From Escherichia sp. MOD1-EC7003 (GTDB taxonomy: Bacteria; Pseudomonadota; Gammaproteobacteria; Enterobacterales; Enterobacteriaceae), in contig NZ_PTRE01000049.1 in assembly GCF_002965065.1 (NCBI RefSeq), positions 1-64,000 of the forward strand: 64,000 nucleotides of DNA, given 5' to 3'. Under the pieces are notes generated by a model. It worked only from the letters and a program-made list of their open reading frames with translations, was not told the DNA's origin and ran no database searches. This document shows positions 19,075-30,278 of the stretch, one piece after another. Position 1 is the first letter of the stretch. Each line of letters opens with the position of its first letter. A program made the translations under genes and the position numbers.

Positions 19075-20448
19075 ATGTTGCGTCGTTCTCTTATTTTTCT
19101 GGTGCTGTTGAGTGCGGGGTGTGTCTCGCTCGATCCCCACTACAGCACGCCTGAATCTCCAATCCCGGCGACCTTGCCGGGAGCACAGGGCCAGGGGAAG
19201 GCTATAAGCCATGACTGGCAGCAGGTGATCTACGATCCCCGATTGCAGCAGGTGGTGACCATTGCACTGAACAGTAACCGCGATGTGCAAAAAGCGATAG
19301 CTGATATTGACTCAGCACGGGCGCTATATGGCCAAACCAATGCGTCGTTATTCCCGACGGTGAATGCGGCCTTAAGCTCGACCCGCAGTCGTTCGCTGGC
19401 GAATGGCTCGGGGACCACTGCCGAGGCTGACGGCACGGTGTCCAGTTTTACGGTAGATCTGTTTGGTCGTAATCAGAGTTTGTCACGGGCGGCGCGGGAA
19501 ACTTGGCTTGCCAGTGAATTTACAGCACAGAACACTCGCTTAACGCTGATTGCCGAAATCAGCACTGCCTGGCTGACTCTGGCGGCTGATAACAGCAACC
19601 TGGCCCTGGCAAAAGAAACGATGGTCAGTGCAGAGAACTCATTGAAAATTATCCAGCGCCAGCAACAGGTTGGCACGGCTGCAGCGACAGATGTCAGCGA
19701 GGCGATGAGTGTTTATCAGCACGCGCGCGCCAGCGTTGCCAGCTATCAGACACAAGTGATGCAGGATAAAAATGCGCTGAACTTACTGGCAGGTACAACG
19801 CTTACGGAAAATCTGCTACCGGGAACACTGGAAAGCCTGCCGGAACAGATGATAAGCCTGGTTCCTGCGGGAATGTCATCTGACGTTCTGCTGCGTCGTC
19901 CGGATATCCAGGAAGCGGAACATAATCTGAAGAGCGCCAATGCCGATATTGGCGCGGCGAGGGCTAACTTTTTCCCGACGATTTCGCTGACTGCGAGTGC
20001 CGGGGTTGGCAGTGACGCATTGTCATCGCTGTTCAGCCACGGAATGCAGGTCTGGTCATTTGCACCATCGGTAACATTACCGCTGTTCACCGGCGGTAGT
20101 AATCTGGCGCAGCTTCGTTACGCAGAAGCACAAAAGCGCGGGCTCATGGCTACCTATGAAAAAACCGTTCAGAGCGCGTTTAAAGATGTCTCGAACGCGC
20201 TGGCGCGGCGGGCCACGCTTGAAGAACAACTGGATGCACAACGTCAGTATGTTAAAGCTGAACAACAAACGGTCGATGTTGGCCTGCGTCGCTATCAGGC
20301 TGGTATCGGTGATTACCTGACCGTGTTGACGGCACAGCGCAGCTTGTGGAGCGCACAGCAGGAGTTGCTGGCACTGCAACTGACAGATTTTACAAACCGA
20401 ATCACGCTCTGGCAGTCGCTGGGCGGCGGCATGTCATCACTCAAGTAA
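19075..20448 (+). CDS. outer membrane efflux channel lipoprotein (NodT/OprM type)
   Basis: This 457-aa protein is a TolC-type outer membrane factor of the NodT/OprM lipoprotein class. The lipobox LSAGC gives Cys16, followed by Val, consistent with outer membrane sorting. Two repeated outer-membrane-efflux domains are seen: an early coiled region around ALNSNRDVQKAIADIDSARA, and a second with LLRRPDIQEAEHNLKSANAD and ARANFFPTISLTAS. Its presence means the tripartite pump need not recruit TolC. The start lies 3 bases after the pump stop codon, indicating one operon. Confidence 0.94.
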   Translation: MLRRSLIFLVLLSAGCVSLDPHYSTPESPIPATLPGAQGQGKAISHDWQQVIYDPRLQQVVTIALNSNRDVQKAIADIDSARALYGQTNASLFPTVNAALSSTRSRSLANGSGTTAEADGTVSSFTVDLFGRNQSLSRAARETWLASEFTAQNTRLTLIAEISTAWLTLAADNSNLALAKETMVSAENSLKIIQRQQQVGTAAATDVSEAMSVYQHARASVASYQTQVMQDKNALNLLAGTTLTENLLPGTLESLPEQMISLVPAGMSSDVLLRRPDIQEAEHNLKSANADIGAARANFFPTISLTASAGVGSDALSSLFSHGMQVWSFAPSVTLPLFTGGSNLAQLRYAEAQKRGLMATYEKTVQSAFKDVSNALARRATLEEQLDAQRQYVKAEQQTVDVGLRRYQAGIGDYLTVLTAQRSLWSAQQELLALQLTDFTNRITLWQSLGGGMSSLK

Positions 20449-20456
20449 GGAATAGT

Positions 20457-21620
20457 ATGGCTAGAGTCTCTCTTTCATGGGCATTGATTCTTGGTCTTTT
20501 AGCCGGTATCGGCCCGATGTGTACCGATCTTTATTTACCGGCTTTGCCGGAGATGTCAGAGCAACTGGTGGCAACCACGACCATAACGCAATTAACGCTG
20601 ACCGCATCACTGATCGGTCTTGGCGTCGGGCAACTGTTATTTGGCCCTCTGAGCGACAAAATAGGGCGTAAACGTCCGTTAATCTTGTCGTTGCTATTGT
20701 TTATTGTTTCCTCCATTTTGTGCGCGACAACGAACAATATTTACTGGCTGGTGGTCTGGCGTTTTATTCAGGGGATCGCGGGTGCAGGTGGTTCGGTGCT
20801 CTCTCGTTCTATTGCTCGTGATAAATATCAGGGTGTAACGTTGACCCAGTTCTTTGCGCTGTTAATGACGGTGAATGGCCTTGCACCGGTGTTGTCGCCA
20901 GTGTTGGGGGGGTACATTGTCAGCACTTTTGACTGGCGCACTTTATTCTGGGTGATGGCAGAAATTAGCACCGTACTGTTGCTGAGCTGCCTGCTATTTA
21001 TCAATGAGACCTTGCCAGAAAATAAAAGGGGATCTTCATTGCTATTAACCGGACGAAGTGTGTTACAGAATCGTCGTTTTATGCGCTTTTGCCTGATTCA
21101 AAGTTTTATGTTGGCAGGCTTGTTTGCGTATATTGGCTCTTCGTCTTTCGTGTTGCAGAAAGAATTTGGCTTTAGTCCAATGCAATTTAGCCTGGTGTTT
21201 GGCCTTAACGGCATCGGGCTTATTATCGCCTCGTGGATTTTCTCTCGACTGGCTCGGCGTATTGATGCGATGACATTGTTGCGAGGTGGCCTGATAGGAG
21301 CAATTTTGTGCGCATTGCTCACAGTCTTATGCGCATGGTTACAATTGCCCATTTCGGCACTGGTGGCTTTATTTTTCACCATCGCATTTTGTAGCGGCAT
21401 CGGCACTGTTGGCGGGGCAGAGGCTATGAGTGCAGTAGGAACGCAGGAATCTGGAACGGCGTCTGCGTTGATGGGGATGAGCATGTTTGTCTTCGGCGGT
21501 ATAGCCGCGCCATTGTCGGGATTGGGTGGGGAAACGCTGTTAAAAATGAGCCTGGCAATTACGGTGTGTTATACGCTGGCATTCCTGGCTGCGCTCACCA
21601 GAATCGACAAACAAAACTAA
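20457..21620 (+). CDS. MFS drug transporter, Bcr/CflA family
   Basis: This 387-aa, twelve-helix major facilitator resembles Bcr/CflA drug-proton antiporters. MFS motif A is visible between helices 2 and 3 (GPLSDKIGRKRP), and the drug-antiporter helix 5 region near VNGLAPVLSPVLGG. I chose ATG 20457, 8 bases after the channel gene's stop, which begins MARVSLSWALILGLLAGIGP; an upstream frame overlaps the channel gene. Its place at the end of an RND operon recalls mdtD in mdtABCD, but no two-component genes are present here. It may pass substrates to the periplasm for the RND pump (inference). Confidence 0.92.
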   Translation: MARVSLSWALILGLLAGIGPMCTDLYLPALPEMSEQLVATTTITQLTLTASLIGLGVGQLLFGPLSDKIGRKRPLILSLLLFIVSSILCATTNNIYWLVVWRFIQGIAGAGGSVLSRSIARDKYQGVTLTQFFALLMTVNGLAPVLSPVLGGYIVSTFDWRTLFWVMAEISTVLLLSCLLFINETLPENKRGSSLLLTGRSVLQNRRFMRFCLIQSFMLAGLFAYIGSSSFVLQKEFGFSPMQFSLVFGLNGIGLIIASWIFSRLARRIDAMTLLRGGLIGAILCALLTVLCAWLQLPISALVALFFTIAFCSGIGTVGGAEAMSAVGTQESGTASALMGMSMFVFGGIAAPLSGLGGETLLKMSLAITVCYTLAFLAALTRIDKQN

Positions 21621-21626
21621 TGAATG

Positions 21627-21663
21627 CCTCATCCTGACGGCGGTTTCCTCTGTCAGGATGAGG
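21627..21663. terminator. bidirectional terminator, efflux operon/sapF
   Basis: A perfect 12-bp stem CCTCATCCTGAC/GTCAGGATGAGG with a 13-base loop lies 6 bases after the MFS stop codon and 9 bases before the sapF stop codon. It fits a shared terminator for the convergent operons. Confidence 0.8.
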
Positions 21664-21672
21664 TACAGAACA

Positions 21673-22479
21673 CTAACGATCTTTACGCCACGCATCTGCC
21701 GTCAATGCTTCGCCAAAATGACCGGCAATCAGTCGTTTGGTGAGGTCGTGTAGCGGAGAGGCGAGCACATCGGCAGTGCTGCCGCGTTCAACCACTTCAC
21801 CCTGATGCATCACCAGCACCTGATCGCTGATGTGTTTCATCATTCCGATATGCTGGGTGACATAAATATACGAAATGCCCTGTTTTTCCTGTAACTCCAG
21901 CATCAGATTAATCAACTGCGAACGCATCGACATATCCAGTGAGGCGAGGGCTTCATCGGCAATAATCACTTTGGGGCGCAATATCAGCGCACGTGCAAGC
22001 CCCAGACGCTGTTTTTGCCCGGGGGCCAACATGTGCGGATAGTAACTGACGTGATCCGGTAGCAGCCCAACCATACGCATCGTTTCAATAATCTGTTTCC
22101 GACGCTGCTCAGGTTCCAGATCAGTGTTCAGGCGCAGTGGAAAATCCAGAATTTGCGAGATACGTTGCCGGGGATTCAACGAGGTCGAGGGATCCTGAAA
22201 AATCATGCGAATACGCTGACTACGGAAGGAATAATCGCCAAAATGCAGTGGATGATCGTCAATCAATAACTCGCCGCTGGTAGGTTCTATCATTCCCGCC
22301 AGCATTTTGGCCAGCGTGGATTTACCCGAACCATTCTCGCCAATAATCGCTAGTGTCTGACCTTCACGTAGCGTAAAACTCAAGGGCTTTACCGCCTCTA
22401 CGGTCTGACGACGAAACCAGCCGGTCCGGTAGCGGAACGTTTTACTTAAATTACGCACTTCAAGCAGCGTTTCGATCAT
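21673..22479 (-). CDS. sapF: Sap ABC transporter ATPase SapF
   Basis: SapF (268 aa) is one of two ATPases of the SapABCDF system, associated with peptide sensitivity and, in E. coli, putrescine export through SapBCDF. Walker A is GENGSGKST and Walker B region VIIADEALASLD. The ABC signature is unusual, APGQKQRLGLARA instead of an LSGGQ-type motif. The gene is last in the operon, one base after sapD. Sequence otherwise matches K-12 closely. Confidence 0.95.
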   Translation of the reverse strand: MIETLLEVRNLSKTFRYRTGWFRRQTVEAVKPLSFTLREGQTLAIIGENGSGKSTLAKMLAGMIEPTSGELLIDDHPLHFGDYSFRSQRIRMIFQDPSTSLNPRQRISQILDFPLRLNTDLEPEQRRKQIIETMRMVGLLPDHVSYYPHMLAPGQKQRLGLARALILRPKVIIADEALASLDMSMRSQLINLMLELQEKQGISYIYVTQHIGMMKHISDQVLVMHQGEVVERGSTADVLASPLHDLTKRLIAGHFGEALTADAWRKDR

Positions 22480-22480
22480 C

Positions 22481-23473
22481 TCACTCTTTCTCCATGTTCA
22501 GTGGGAAATGGCAGGCATAGAGATGATTTTTCGCCCCCGTCAAACGTGGCGTCACAATGCATTCTCGTTGTGCATACGGGCAACGTGGTCCCAGACGGCA
22601 CCCAATCGGTAACTGTTCCAGCAGTGGGATGGCACCGGGTAGCGTATTGAGTCGACTTTTATGCGGCATCGCGCTGCCGAAGTCTGGTATCGCGCGGATC
22701 AGCGCCTGGGTATAAGGATGATGTGGCATCGTCACCAACTCCTTACTCGGCGCAGTTTCCACCGTTTGACCGCAGTAAAGCACGTTAATTTTATCTGCCC
22801 ATTGGCTAAGCATTTGTAAGTCATGGCTGATAAGCAAAATAGTGGTATTGCTGTTTTGGTTGAGACGCGTCAGCAGGCGAAAAATTTGCGCCTGGGTGGT
22901 TGGCTCCATTGAGTTTGTCGGTTCGTCAGCAATCAGCAGACGCGGTTGATTCGCCAGTGCAATGGCTATCATCACTTTCTGGCATTCACCATCGGTTAGC
23001 TCATACGGAAAACTGCGCATCGCATCTTTGTGATCTTTAATCCCCACGCGATGCAGTAGTTCAATGGCGCGACGTTTGCGCCAACCAAAACGCTGCCACC
23101 AACGGCCTTTATAGGTCCAGGCAGGGATATTTTGCATCAACTGACGACCCACACGTTCCGAAGGGTCAAGACACGACTGCGGTTCCTGGAAAATCATCGA
23201 CACGTTGTGACCAACCAGCTTGCGCCGTTCGCGTGCGGAGAGACGTAGCAAATCGATATCATCAAAACGCATACGGTCAGCAGTAACACGCCAGTTATCT
23301 TTATTCACCCCACAAATCGCTTTCGCAATCAAACTTTTGCCGGAACCGGATTCGCCAACAAGACCGCGGATCTCACCTTCGGTTAAGGTCATACTTACGC
23401 GGTCGACGGCTTTAACCCACTCATCACCGGTTTTAAATTCAATGGTCAGGTTACGAATATCGAGTAATGGCAT
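22481..23473 (-). CDS. sapD: Sap ABC transporter ATPase SapD
   Basis: SapD (330 aa) is the second ATPase, of the oligopeptide/dipeptide type. It shows Walker A GESGSGKS, a changed signature [12 protein letters not shown], Walker [13 protein letters not shown] and the C-terminal cysteine-containing segment [14 protein letters not shown] typical of Opp/Dpp ATPases. SapD is also known to be needed for TrkG/TrkH potassium uptake in E. coli. Its start overlaps the sapC stop by one base. Confidence 0.95.
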   Translation of the reverse strand: MPLLDIRNLTIEFKTGDEWVKAVDRVSMTLTEGEIRGLVGESGSGKSLIAKAICGVNKDNWRVTADRMRFDDIDLLRLSARERRKLVGHNVSMIFQEPQSCLDPSERVGRQLMQNIPAWTYKGRWWQRFGWRKRRAIELLHRVGIKDHKDAMRSFPYELTDGECQKVMIAIALANQPRLLIADEPTNSMEPTTQAQIFRLLTRLNQNSNTTILLISHDLQMLSQWADKINVLYCGQTVETAPSKELVTMPHHPYTQALIRAIPDFGSAMPHKSRLNTLPGAIPLLEQLPIGCRLGPRCPYAQRECIVTPRLTGAKNHLYACHFPLNMEKE

Positions 23474-24363
23474 TATTCCACCCCCGCAATAATTGCACGA
23501 CGGACACCGTCGCCAAGGAGGTTAACCAACAGCACGCTAATCATAATTGCCGCACCTGGCAGCATGACAGTCCACGGGGCGACATAAATCAGTTCAAGCG
23601 CATCACCGAGCATCGCTCCCCATTCAGGCGAGGGGAGTTGTGCGCCGAGATCGAGAAAGCCCAGCGCGGCGATATCGAGAATTGCCATCGACAGTGCGCG
23701 GGTGATTTCGGTGACTAGCCCGGCGGTGATGTTAGGCATCACAGCAAACCAGAGAATATTCAGCGTTGATGCGCCATCCAGACGGGCGGCGATAACGTAC
23801 TCTTTTTCCAGTTCATCGTGCACCATGCTGTAAATCGAACGTACCATACGCGGCAGTAGCGCCAACCAGACGGCAAACATGGCGTGCGACAAACTCGGTC
23901 CGGCAAACGCTACAACGATAATTGCCAGCAGCAGGGAAGGGATCGCCAGTAAGGTATCCAGAATATGATTAAGCACCGCTGAGCGTAGGCCGTGCGTCGC
24001 CCCGGCGAAGGTGCCCAGTACCAGGCCACAGATCGTCGCGGCAAGCGTCACTACAAACGCACCACCCACGGTTGGCGCAGCTCCGCTCAGTAAACGGCTT
24101 AAAACATCGCGTCCGAGGTCGTCAGTCCCCAGGAAGAAAGACACTTCGCCATAGCGCGACCATGACGGCGGTAATAATTGATAACCGAGAAATTGCTGAT
24201 CGATGCCGTAAGGCGTAAACCAGCCGCCAAAAATACACAATACAGCCAGCCCAGCGCAGCCGTACAGGCCGATCATCGCAGAGGCGTCACTATAAAATTT
24301 GCGCCAGGCGGTACGCAGCGTGCCCGGCGGGCGCTTTTCGCTGTATACGCTATCGTAAGGCAT
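23473..24363 (-). CDS. sapC: Sap ABC transporter permease SapC
   Basis: SapC (296 aa) is an inner-membrane permease of the DppC type, with an N-terminal helix, an extracytoplasmic loop containing [15 protein letters not shown], and the cytoplasmic EAA-like loop [20 protein letters not shown]. It pairs with SapB. The start overlaps the sapB end by 14 bases, so translation is probably coupled. Confidence 0.95.
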   Translation of the reverse strand: MPYDSVYSEKRPPGTLRTAWRKFYSDASAMIGLYGCAGLAVLCIFGGWFTPYGIDQQFLGYQLLPPSWSRYGEVSFFLGTDDLGRDVLSRLLSGAAPTVGGAFVVTLAATICGLVLGTFAGATHGLRSAVLNHILDTLLAIPSLLLAIIVVAFAGPSLSHAMFAVWLALLPRMVRSIYSMVHDELEKEYVIAARLDGASTLNILWFAVMPNITAGLVTEITRALSMAILDIAALGFLDLGAQLPSPEWGAMLGDALELIYVAPWTVMLPGAAIMISVLLVNLLGDGVRRAIIAGVE

Positions 24364-25315
24364 ACCATTCCTTATGTTTCAGAGGGTTAGCCATGGCACC
24401 CAAAATATCAGAAATCACGTTAACAATAATGACCAGTGATCCACACACCATCACGCCAGCGGAAATGGCCGCGTAATCCTGCTGGCGGATGGCGTTTATT
24501 AACCAGCGCCCTAAACCCGGCCAGCTAAAAACCATTTCGGTGATCATCGCCAGCGTCAACATGGTGGAAAACTGTAAGCCCAGGCGAGGAATAACCGGAG
24601 GTAACGCGTTATGCAAAACGTGGCGACGCAAAATAGTAAAACGCGACAAACCGCGGGTCGCCGCCGCTTTCACATAGTTCTGGTCATACACTTCGATAGT
24701 GCTGATACGCATTAGTCGGATCACTTCAGTTGTTGGCGCAACCGACAGGGTGATCACGGGCAATACCATATGGCGAATTGCGCTAATGATCATTTCATCC
24801 CGCCATGGTGAGTCCGAAAGCCAGGCATCAATCAACGCAAAACCGGTAATCTGTTTCACTTCGTAGAGCAGATCGAAACGCCCTGAAACGGGTAGCCAAC
24901 CTAGCGTGAGTGAACAAAACAGCGTCAACAGAAGCGCCAGCCAGAACACCGGGATTGAAAACCCCAGTAAGGCGATGGCGTTGATCAAGTTATCCTGCCA
25001 CTTATGACGCGTAATCCCGGCAATCATGCCCACGGGTATCCCAACAATCAGCGCAAAACCGAAGGCGAGGATGCACAGTTCTATTGTCGCCGGGAAGACC
25101 TCTTTTAACTGTTCAGCAATCGGTTGACCGTTAATGCTGGAAACACCAAAATCCCAGTGGATCAGACCGTTAAACCAGAACACCCAGGCATTCCACAGTG
25201 AAGCACCTTGTAACGGCGCATGTGGGGTGAAATAGCTCAAGCTGAAGCCAACGAAGGTCAGCAGGAACAAAGTGACAATCAATAACAAAATGCGGCGTAA
25301 GGTGAAGATAATCAT
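24350..25315 (-). CDS. sapB: Sap ABC transporter permease SapB
   Basis: SapB (321 aa) is the DppB-type permease. Six hydrophobic helices are predicted, beginning [20 protein letters not shown], with the EAA-like loop [20 protein letters not shown]. The start overlaps the sapA stop (ATGA, 4 bases). It would form the transmembrane channel with SapC. Confidence 0.95.
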   Translation of the reverse strand: MIIFTLRRILLLIVTLFLLTFVGFSLSYFTPHAPLQGASLWNAWVFWFNGLIHWDFGVSSINGQPIAEQLKEVFPATIELCILAFGFALIVGIPVGMIAGITRHKWQDNLINAIALLGFSIPVFWLALLLTLFCSLTLGWLPVSGRFDLLYEVKQITGFALIDAWLSDSPWRDEMIISAIRHMVLPVITLSVAPTTEVIRLMRISTIEVYDQNYVKAAATRGLSRFTILRRHVLHNALPPVIPRLGLQFSTMLTLAMITEMVFSWPGLGRWLINAIRQQDYAAISAGVMVCGSLVIIVNVISDILGAMANPLKHKEWYALR

Positions 25316-26955
25316 GGTTTTTTCACCTCATCCTGTTTCTCGCGATACACCCCAGCAAAGGAGGCATTACCAAACGGGCTAAGAACCAGCCCTTTGATAT
25401 CGTACCGATAGGCCTGCAAGCGCAATGACGACGCCAGCGGCAGAATAGGTAATTCCTGCGCCAGGATACTTTGCGCTTCGTCATAGGCTTCAATACGAGC
25501 CGCCAGCTGCTGCGAGGAGAGTGCCCTACGCAACACGCTGTCGAATTTCGGATCGCACCAGTGGGCGAGGTTAGTCTGCGAATGAATTGCTGCGCAGCTC
25601 AGTAACGGACGGAAGAAACTGTCCGGGTCATTACTGTCCGTTGCCCACCCCGATAACGTCAGATCATGGCTCATATCCATCAACCGCGCCTCCTGAAAAC
25701 GACCTTCTATCGGCACAATCACCACTTTTACGCCAACCTGTGCCATATCTGCCTGAATCAGTTCGGCGGTTTTCAGCGGACTGGGGTTCCACGCCTGCGA
25801 ACGTGTGGGCACCCACAGTTTCAGCGTTAAGTTTTCCAGCCCCAACGACTTCAACTGTTCGCGCGATTTCGCCGGATTGTATTCAGTAATTTTAGCCTCG
25901 TTGTCATAGGCCCACGAGGCGCGTGGTAAAATAGAGGCCGCCGTTTCAGCCGTACCATAATAGATGGATTGCATCAGGCGTTGGTTATTGATCGCCAGTG
26001 CCAGCGCATGGCGCACGGCAGGGTTATTAAGCGGCGGTTTGGCGGTGTTAAATGCCAGATAGGCGACGTTCATTCCAGGACGCAGTGTTAAACGCAAGCG
26101 TGGGTCGTCACGCAAAATGGATAACTGGCTGGCAGCCGGCCAGGCCAGAACGTCGCACTCCCCAGTCAGGAGTTTCGACAGGCGTCCAGTACCGCCGGAG
26201 CCTAAATCCACCACCACCTGCGGCATTAATGGTTTACCGCGCCAGAAGTCATCATGACGTTGTAGGCGAATAAATTGCCCGGTGCGGTATTCCGACAACT
26301 GATACGGACCGGTGCCGACCGGCTGACGGTCGAGTTGCTCCTGGCGATCTTCTTTCTCTAACTTCTGGGCATATTCTGCCGACATGACCGATGCATAATG
26401 GGTCGCCAGGTGCCACAAAAAAGAAGCATCTGGCTGAGCCAGACGGAACTCAACAGTATGATTATCCAGTTTGCGGACGCTTTTAACGTTATCGGCAAAT
26501 TGCAGACTGTCGAAGTAGGGGAAGTTGCTACCGTTGACGTTATGCCACGGGTTGTTGCGGTCAAAAATTCGCTGGAAAGTAAACACCACATCGTCGGCAT
26601 TCATTTTACGAGAGGGAATAAACCAGTCGGTTTTTTGAAACGGAACATCGCGACGCAGGTGGAAGCGATAGGTCGCGCCGTTGTCGAGTACTTCCCAGCT
26701 TTCGGCAAGTTCCGGCATCAGGCGATAAGTATAGGGATCAACATCCAGTAGTCGATCATAAAACTGAGCGGCAAGGGTATCGACAATTAACCCACTGCTC
26801 GCTTTGGATGGGTTAAAGGTGTTGACTTGCCCGCTGACGCAATAGACAAAACCGCTGTTGCGGATATCAGCATGCGGAGGGGATTCAGGCGCGGCGATTG
26901 CCTGACCACTCACAAGTCCAGCAATCACCAAAAGAGACGATAGTACCTGGCGCAT
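25312..26955 (-). CDS. sapA: Sap periplasmic binding protein SapA
   Basis: SapA (547 aa) is a periplasmic solute-binding protein of the oligopeptide family (SBP_bac_5). A signal peptide ends near [10 protein letters not shown]. The body carries family blocks such as [20 protein letters not shown] and [12 protein letters not shown]. It is first in sapABCDF. The 226 bases upstream (26956-27181) should hold the operon promoter; I saw no other gene there. Confidence 0.95.
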   Translation of the reverse strand: MRQVLSSLLVIAGLVSGQAIAAPESPPHADIRNSGFVYCVSGQVNTFNPSKASSGLIVDTLAAQFYDRLLDVDPYTYRLMPELAESWEVLDNGATYRFHLRRDVPFQKTDWFIPSRKMNADDVVFTFQRIFDRNNPWHNVNGSNFPYFDSLQFADNVKSVRKLDNHTVEFRLAQPDASFLWHLATHYASVMSAEYAQKLEKEDRQEQLDRQPVGTGPYQLSEYRTGQFIRLQRHDDFWRGKPLMPQVVVDLGSGGTGRLSKLLTGECDVLAWPAASQLSILRDDPRLRLTLRPGMNVAYLAFNTAKPPLNNPAVRHALALAINNQRLMQSIYYGTAETAASILPRASWAYDNEAKITEYNPAKSREQLKSLGLENLTLKLWVPTRSQAWNPSPLKTAELIQADMAQVGVKVVIVPIEGRFQEARLMDMSHDLTLSGWATDSNDPDSFFRPLLSCAAIHSQTNLAHWCDPKFDSVLRRALSSQQLAARIEAYDEAQSILAQELPILPLASSLRLQAYRYDIKGLVLSPFGNASFAGVYREKQDEVKKP

Positions 26956-27181
26956 AATATTAAGGGATTTTATGTAAAGAGGCTATCTTACTAATATCTA
27001 ATGACATTTGCCATTACCGTTTGTGTTCAGGGGTCGTAATGAGGGCCGTGTGGTTGGTCGTTGAACAGGTGGCGTCTCCATCAGTTCAACATTCACCCCG
27101 TGATTTCTTTATAACTATAACTCACAGAACGTACAGTGCGGCGTTTGTAAGAAACCAGCCAAAGCAGGCTTCAATAAATGG

Positions 27182-27427
27182 TTACTCATTACCCCATTGA
27201 TTCAAAAACTCTGCGATCTCATCAATGCGTACGGGATTAATCCGCGCTTCAGCAGCCATTTCATGTTGTGCTTCTTCGCTGATCTCTTCATTGTTCATCA
27301 AACGGGTGAGCAGTAACTGGAAGTAGTGGGCCAGCGGTGTGCGTTCCGCGTCTGCGACAGGCTCTGCGCATTCGGTCGCGTACTCATCGGCAATATCAAA
27401 ATATTTTAGCGGGATATCGTGGTTCAT
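27182..27427 (-). CDS. ymjA: DUF2543 protein YmjA
   Basis: YmjA (81 aa) is a small acidic protein of unknown function ([20 protein letters not shown] at the N-terminus, [12 protein letters not shown] at the end). The ATG is preceded by a CAGGGG-type ribosome-binding site. In K-12 it stands beside puuP; here the next gene is pspF, only 97 bases away. Confidence 0.9.
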   Translation of the reverse strand: MNHDIPLKYFDIADEYATECAEPVADAERTPLAHYFQLLLTRLMNNEEISEEAQHEMAAEARINPVRIDEIAEFLNQWGNE

Positions 27428-27524
27428 TATTTGCCCCTGGGGTTAATGCGCTAAGCATAAGGGCGAATGATAGCACTCGTGATCCGGGTCATACATCTTT
27501 TTATCTATTTACGGCCATGCCCAA

Positions 27525-28502
27525 CTAAATCTGGTGCTTTTTTAGTAATGCGCGGAACTGATGATAGGTTAACCCCAGCAATTCAGCTGCGCGTTTCTGG
27601 TTATATTTCCCCTGTTGCAAACTGAGTTGCAGCAACTCTTTTTCCTGTTGCATCTGAAACTCACGTAAATCCAGCGGCAGCGTCGGAAGCGAGGTGGTTT
27701 CTGAAACGGCGATGGCTTCTTTAGGTGGACGCCGTTTAAAGGGATCAATAATGATGTCATCAAGCGGATAATCGCTGGTGCCGTGGCGATACACTGAACG
27801 TTCCACCACGTTTTTCAATTCACGAATATTTCCCGGCCAGCGATAATTCAGCAACGTTTCTCTGGCGCGTTCGGTAAAACCCGGGAACAGAGGCAGCTTG
27901 ATTTCCCGACACATCTGGATGGCAAAGTGTTCTGCCATCAACATAATGTCGCTTTCGCGCTCGCGCAGTGGTGGCAGTTGCACAACATCAAAAGCCAGCC
28001 GGTCGAGCAGGTCAGCGCGAAAAGTACCTTCATTGACCATCGCCGGAAGATCTGCATTAGTAGCGCATACCAGCCGGACATTCACCTGCAATGGCTGGCT
28101 GCCGCCAACGCGCTCCAGTTCACCGTACTCAATCACGCGCAATAATTTTTCCTGCACCATCATCGGTGCCGTAGCAAGTTCATCAAGAAATAGCGTACCG
28201 CCGTCGGCACGTTCAAAACGTCCTGGATGACGTTTTTGCGCACCAGTAAACGCGCCAGCTTCGTGACCAAACAGTTCGGAATCCAGCAGATTTTCATTTA
28301 ACGCCGCGCAGTTAAGGGAAATAAACGGCCCTTGCCAACGAGAAGAGAGATAATGCAGACGGCTGGCGATCAGCTCTTTACCTGTGCCGCGTTCGCCGAT
28401 GATGAGCACCGGTTTGTCCAGAGGTGCGAGATGCGAAACCTGTTCCAGCACTTCGAGAAAGCTGTTCGCCTCACCGAGTAAGTTATCTTTGTATTCTGCC
28501 AT
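27525..28502 (-). CDS. pspF: psp operon transcriptional activator PspF
   Basis: PspF (325 aa) is a sigma-54 enhancer-binding protein made of an AAA+ domain and a C-terminal Fis-type helix-turn-helix, with no receiver domain. Walker A is GERGTGKE, the sigma-54 contact loop GAFTGA is intact, Walker B is GGTLFLDE, and the DNA-binding helix is QKRAAELLGLTYHQFRALL. PspA holds it inactive until membrane stress. The frame extends to 28517; I chose 28502 (MAEYKDNLLG) as in K-12. It is divergent from pspA, sharing the regulatory region. Confidence 0.96.
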   Translation of the reverse strand: MAEYKDNLLGEANSFLEVLEQVSHLAPLDKPVLIIGERGTGKELIASRLHYLSSRWQGPFISLNCAALNENLLDSELFGHEAGAFTGAQKRHPGRFERADGGTLFLDELATAPMMVQEKLLRVIEYGELERVGGSQPLQVNVRLVCATNADLPAMVNEGTFRADLLDRLAFDVVQLPPLRERESDIMLMAEHFAIQMCREIKLPLFPGFTERARETLLNYRWPGNIRELKNVVERSVYRHGTSDYPLDDIIIDPFKRRPPKEAIAVSETTSLPTLPLDLREFQMQQEKELLQLSLQQGKYNQKRAAELLGLTYHQFRALLKKHQI

Positions 28503-28596
28503 GATGAAATTCACCACTTGTTAGTGTAATTCGCTAATTCATCCTGGCATGTTGCTGTTGATTCTTCAATCAGATCTTTATAAATCAAAAAGATAA

Positions 28597-29337
<741 letters not shown>

Positions 29338-29390
29338 TAACATCCAGGCGGCGTCCGAACGCGCCGCCGCTCATCGTCTAAGGAGTACTT

Positions 29391-29615
29391 ATGAGCGCGC
29401 TATTTCTGGCTATTCCGTTAACCATTTTTGTGCTGTTTGTTTTACCGATCTGGTTATGGCTGCATTACAGCAATCGTTCCGGTCGCAGTGAATTGTCGCA
29501 AAGTGAGCAGCAGCGATTAGCACAACTGGCTGATGAAGCAAAACGGATGCGCGAGCGTATTCAGGCGCTGGAATCCATTCTTGATGCAGAACATCCGAAC
29601 TGGAGGGATCGCTAA
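29391..29615 (+). CDS. pspB: phage shock protein B
   Basis: PspB (74 aa) has one N-terminal membrane helix (LFLAIPLTIFVLFVLPIWLW) and a short cytoplasmic coiled coil. With PspC it senses membrane damage and recruits PspA away from PspF. The stop codon overlaps the pspC start by one base. Confidence 0.96.
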   Translation: MSALFLAIPLTIFVLFVLPIWLWLHYSNRSGRSELSQSEQQRLAQLADEAKRMRERIQALESILDAEHPNWRDR

Positions 29616-29974
29616 TGGCAGGCATTAATCTCAATAAAAAATTATGGCGTATTCCACAACAGGGTATGGTCCGCGGCGTCTGCGCGGGGATTGCTCACTA
29701 TTTTGATGTACCGGTAAAACTGGTGCGTATCCTGGTGGTGCTGTCGATTTTCTTCGGCCTGGCGCTGTTTACCCTGGTTGCTTACATCATTTTGTCATTT
29801 GCGCTTGATCCAATGCCGGACAACATGGCCTTTGGTGAGCAGCAACCTTCCAGCAGCGAATTGCTGGATGAAGTCGACCGTGAACTGGCGGCAAGTGAAA
29901 CGCGTTTACGCGAGATGGAACGCTATGTCACTTCCGACACTTTCACGCTGCGTAGCCGTTTCCGTCAATTGTGA
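29615..29974 (+). CDS. pspC: phage shock protein C
   Basis: PspC (119 aa) is an inner-membrane sensor that carries the PspC domain: [20 protein letters not shown], then a hydrophobic helix ([20 protein letters not shown]). A C-terminal leucine-zipper-like helix includes [20 protein letters not shown]. It acts with PspB in the signal to PspA-PspF and also protects against secretin mislocalisation. Confidence 0.96.
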   Translation: MAGINLNKKLWRIPQQGMVRGVCAGIAHYFDVPVKLVRILVVLSIFFGLALFTLVAYIILSFALDPMPDNMAFGEQQPSSSELLDEVDRELAASETRLREMERYVTSDTFTLRSRFRQL

Positions 29975-29982
29975 GGAAAGTT

Positions 29983-30204
29983 ATGAATATTCGCTGGCAA
30001 CAGGCCGGGCAAAAGGTGAAGCCTGGTTTCAAATTAGCAGGCAAGCTGGTACTTCTTACCGCACTGCGCTACGGCCCGGCAGGTGTGGCGGGTTGGGCGA
30101 TAAAATCAGTTGCTCGCCGACCGCTGAAAATGTTGCTGGCTGTGGCGCTGGAACCGCTGTTAAGTCGGGCTGCCAATAAACTGGCGCAGCGCTATAAAAG
30201 GTGA
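29983..30204 (+). CDS. pspD: phage shock protein D
   Basis: PspD (73 aa) is a small basic peripheral inner-membrane protein of unknown mechanism ([20 protein letters not shown]). I chose the ATG at 29983, with GAGGAA seven bases ahead, rather than 29971 inside pspC; this gives the K-12 length. It lies 8 bases after pspC. Confidence 0.92.
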   Translation: MNIRWQQAGQKVKPGFKLAGKLVLLTALRYGPAGVAGWAIKSVARRPLKMLLAVALEPLLSRAANKLAQRYKR

Positions 30205-30278
30205 GGGGCGTTTCGCAAAAATTGTTAAATTTCAGGCGTATCATGGGCGGCAATTTTCATCCATATAAGGACGTTTAC

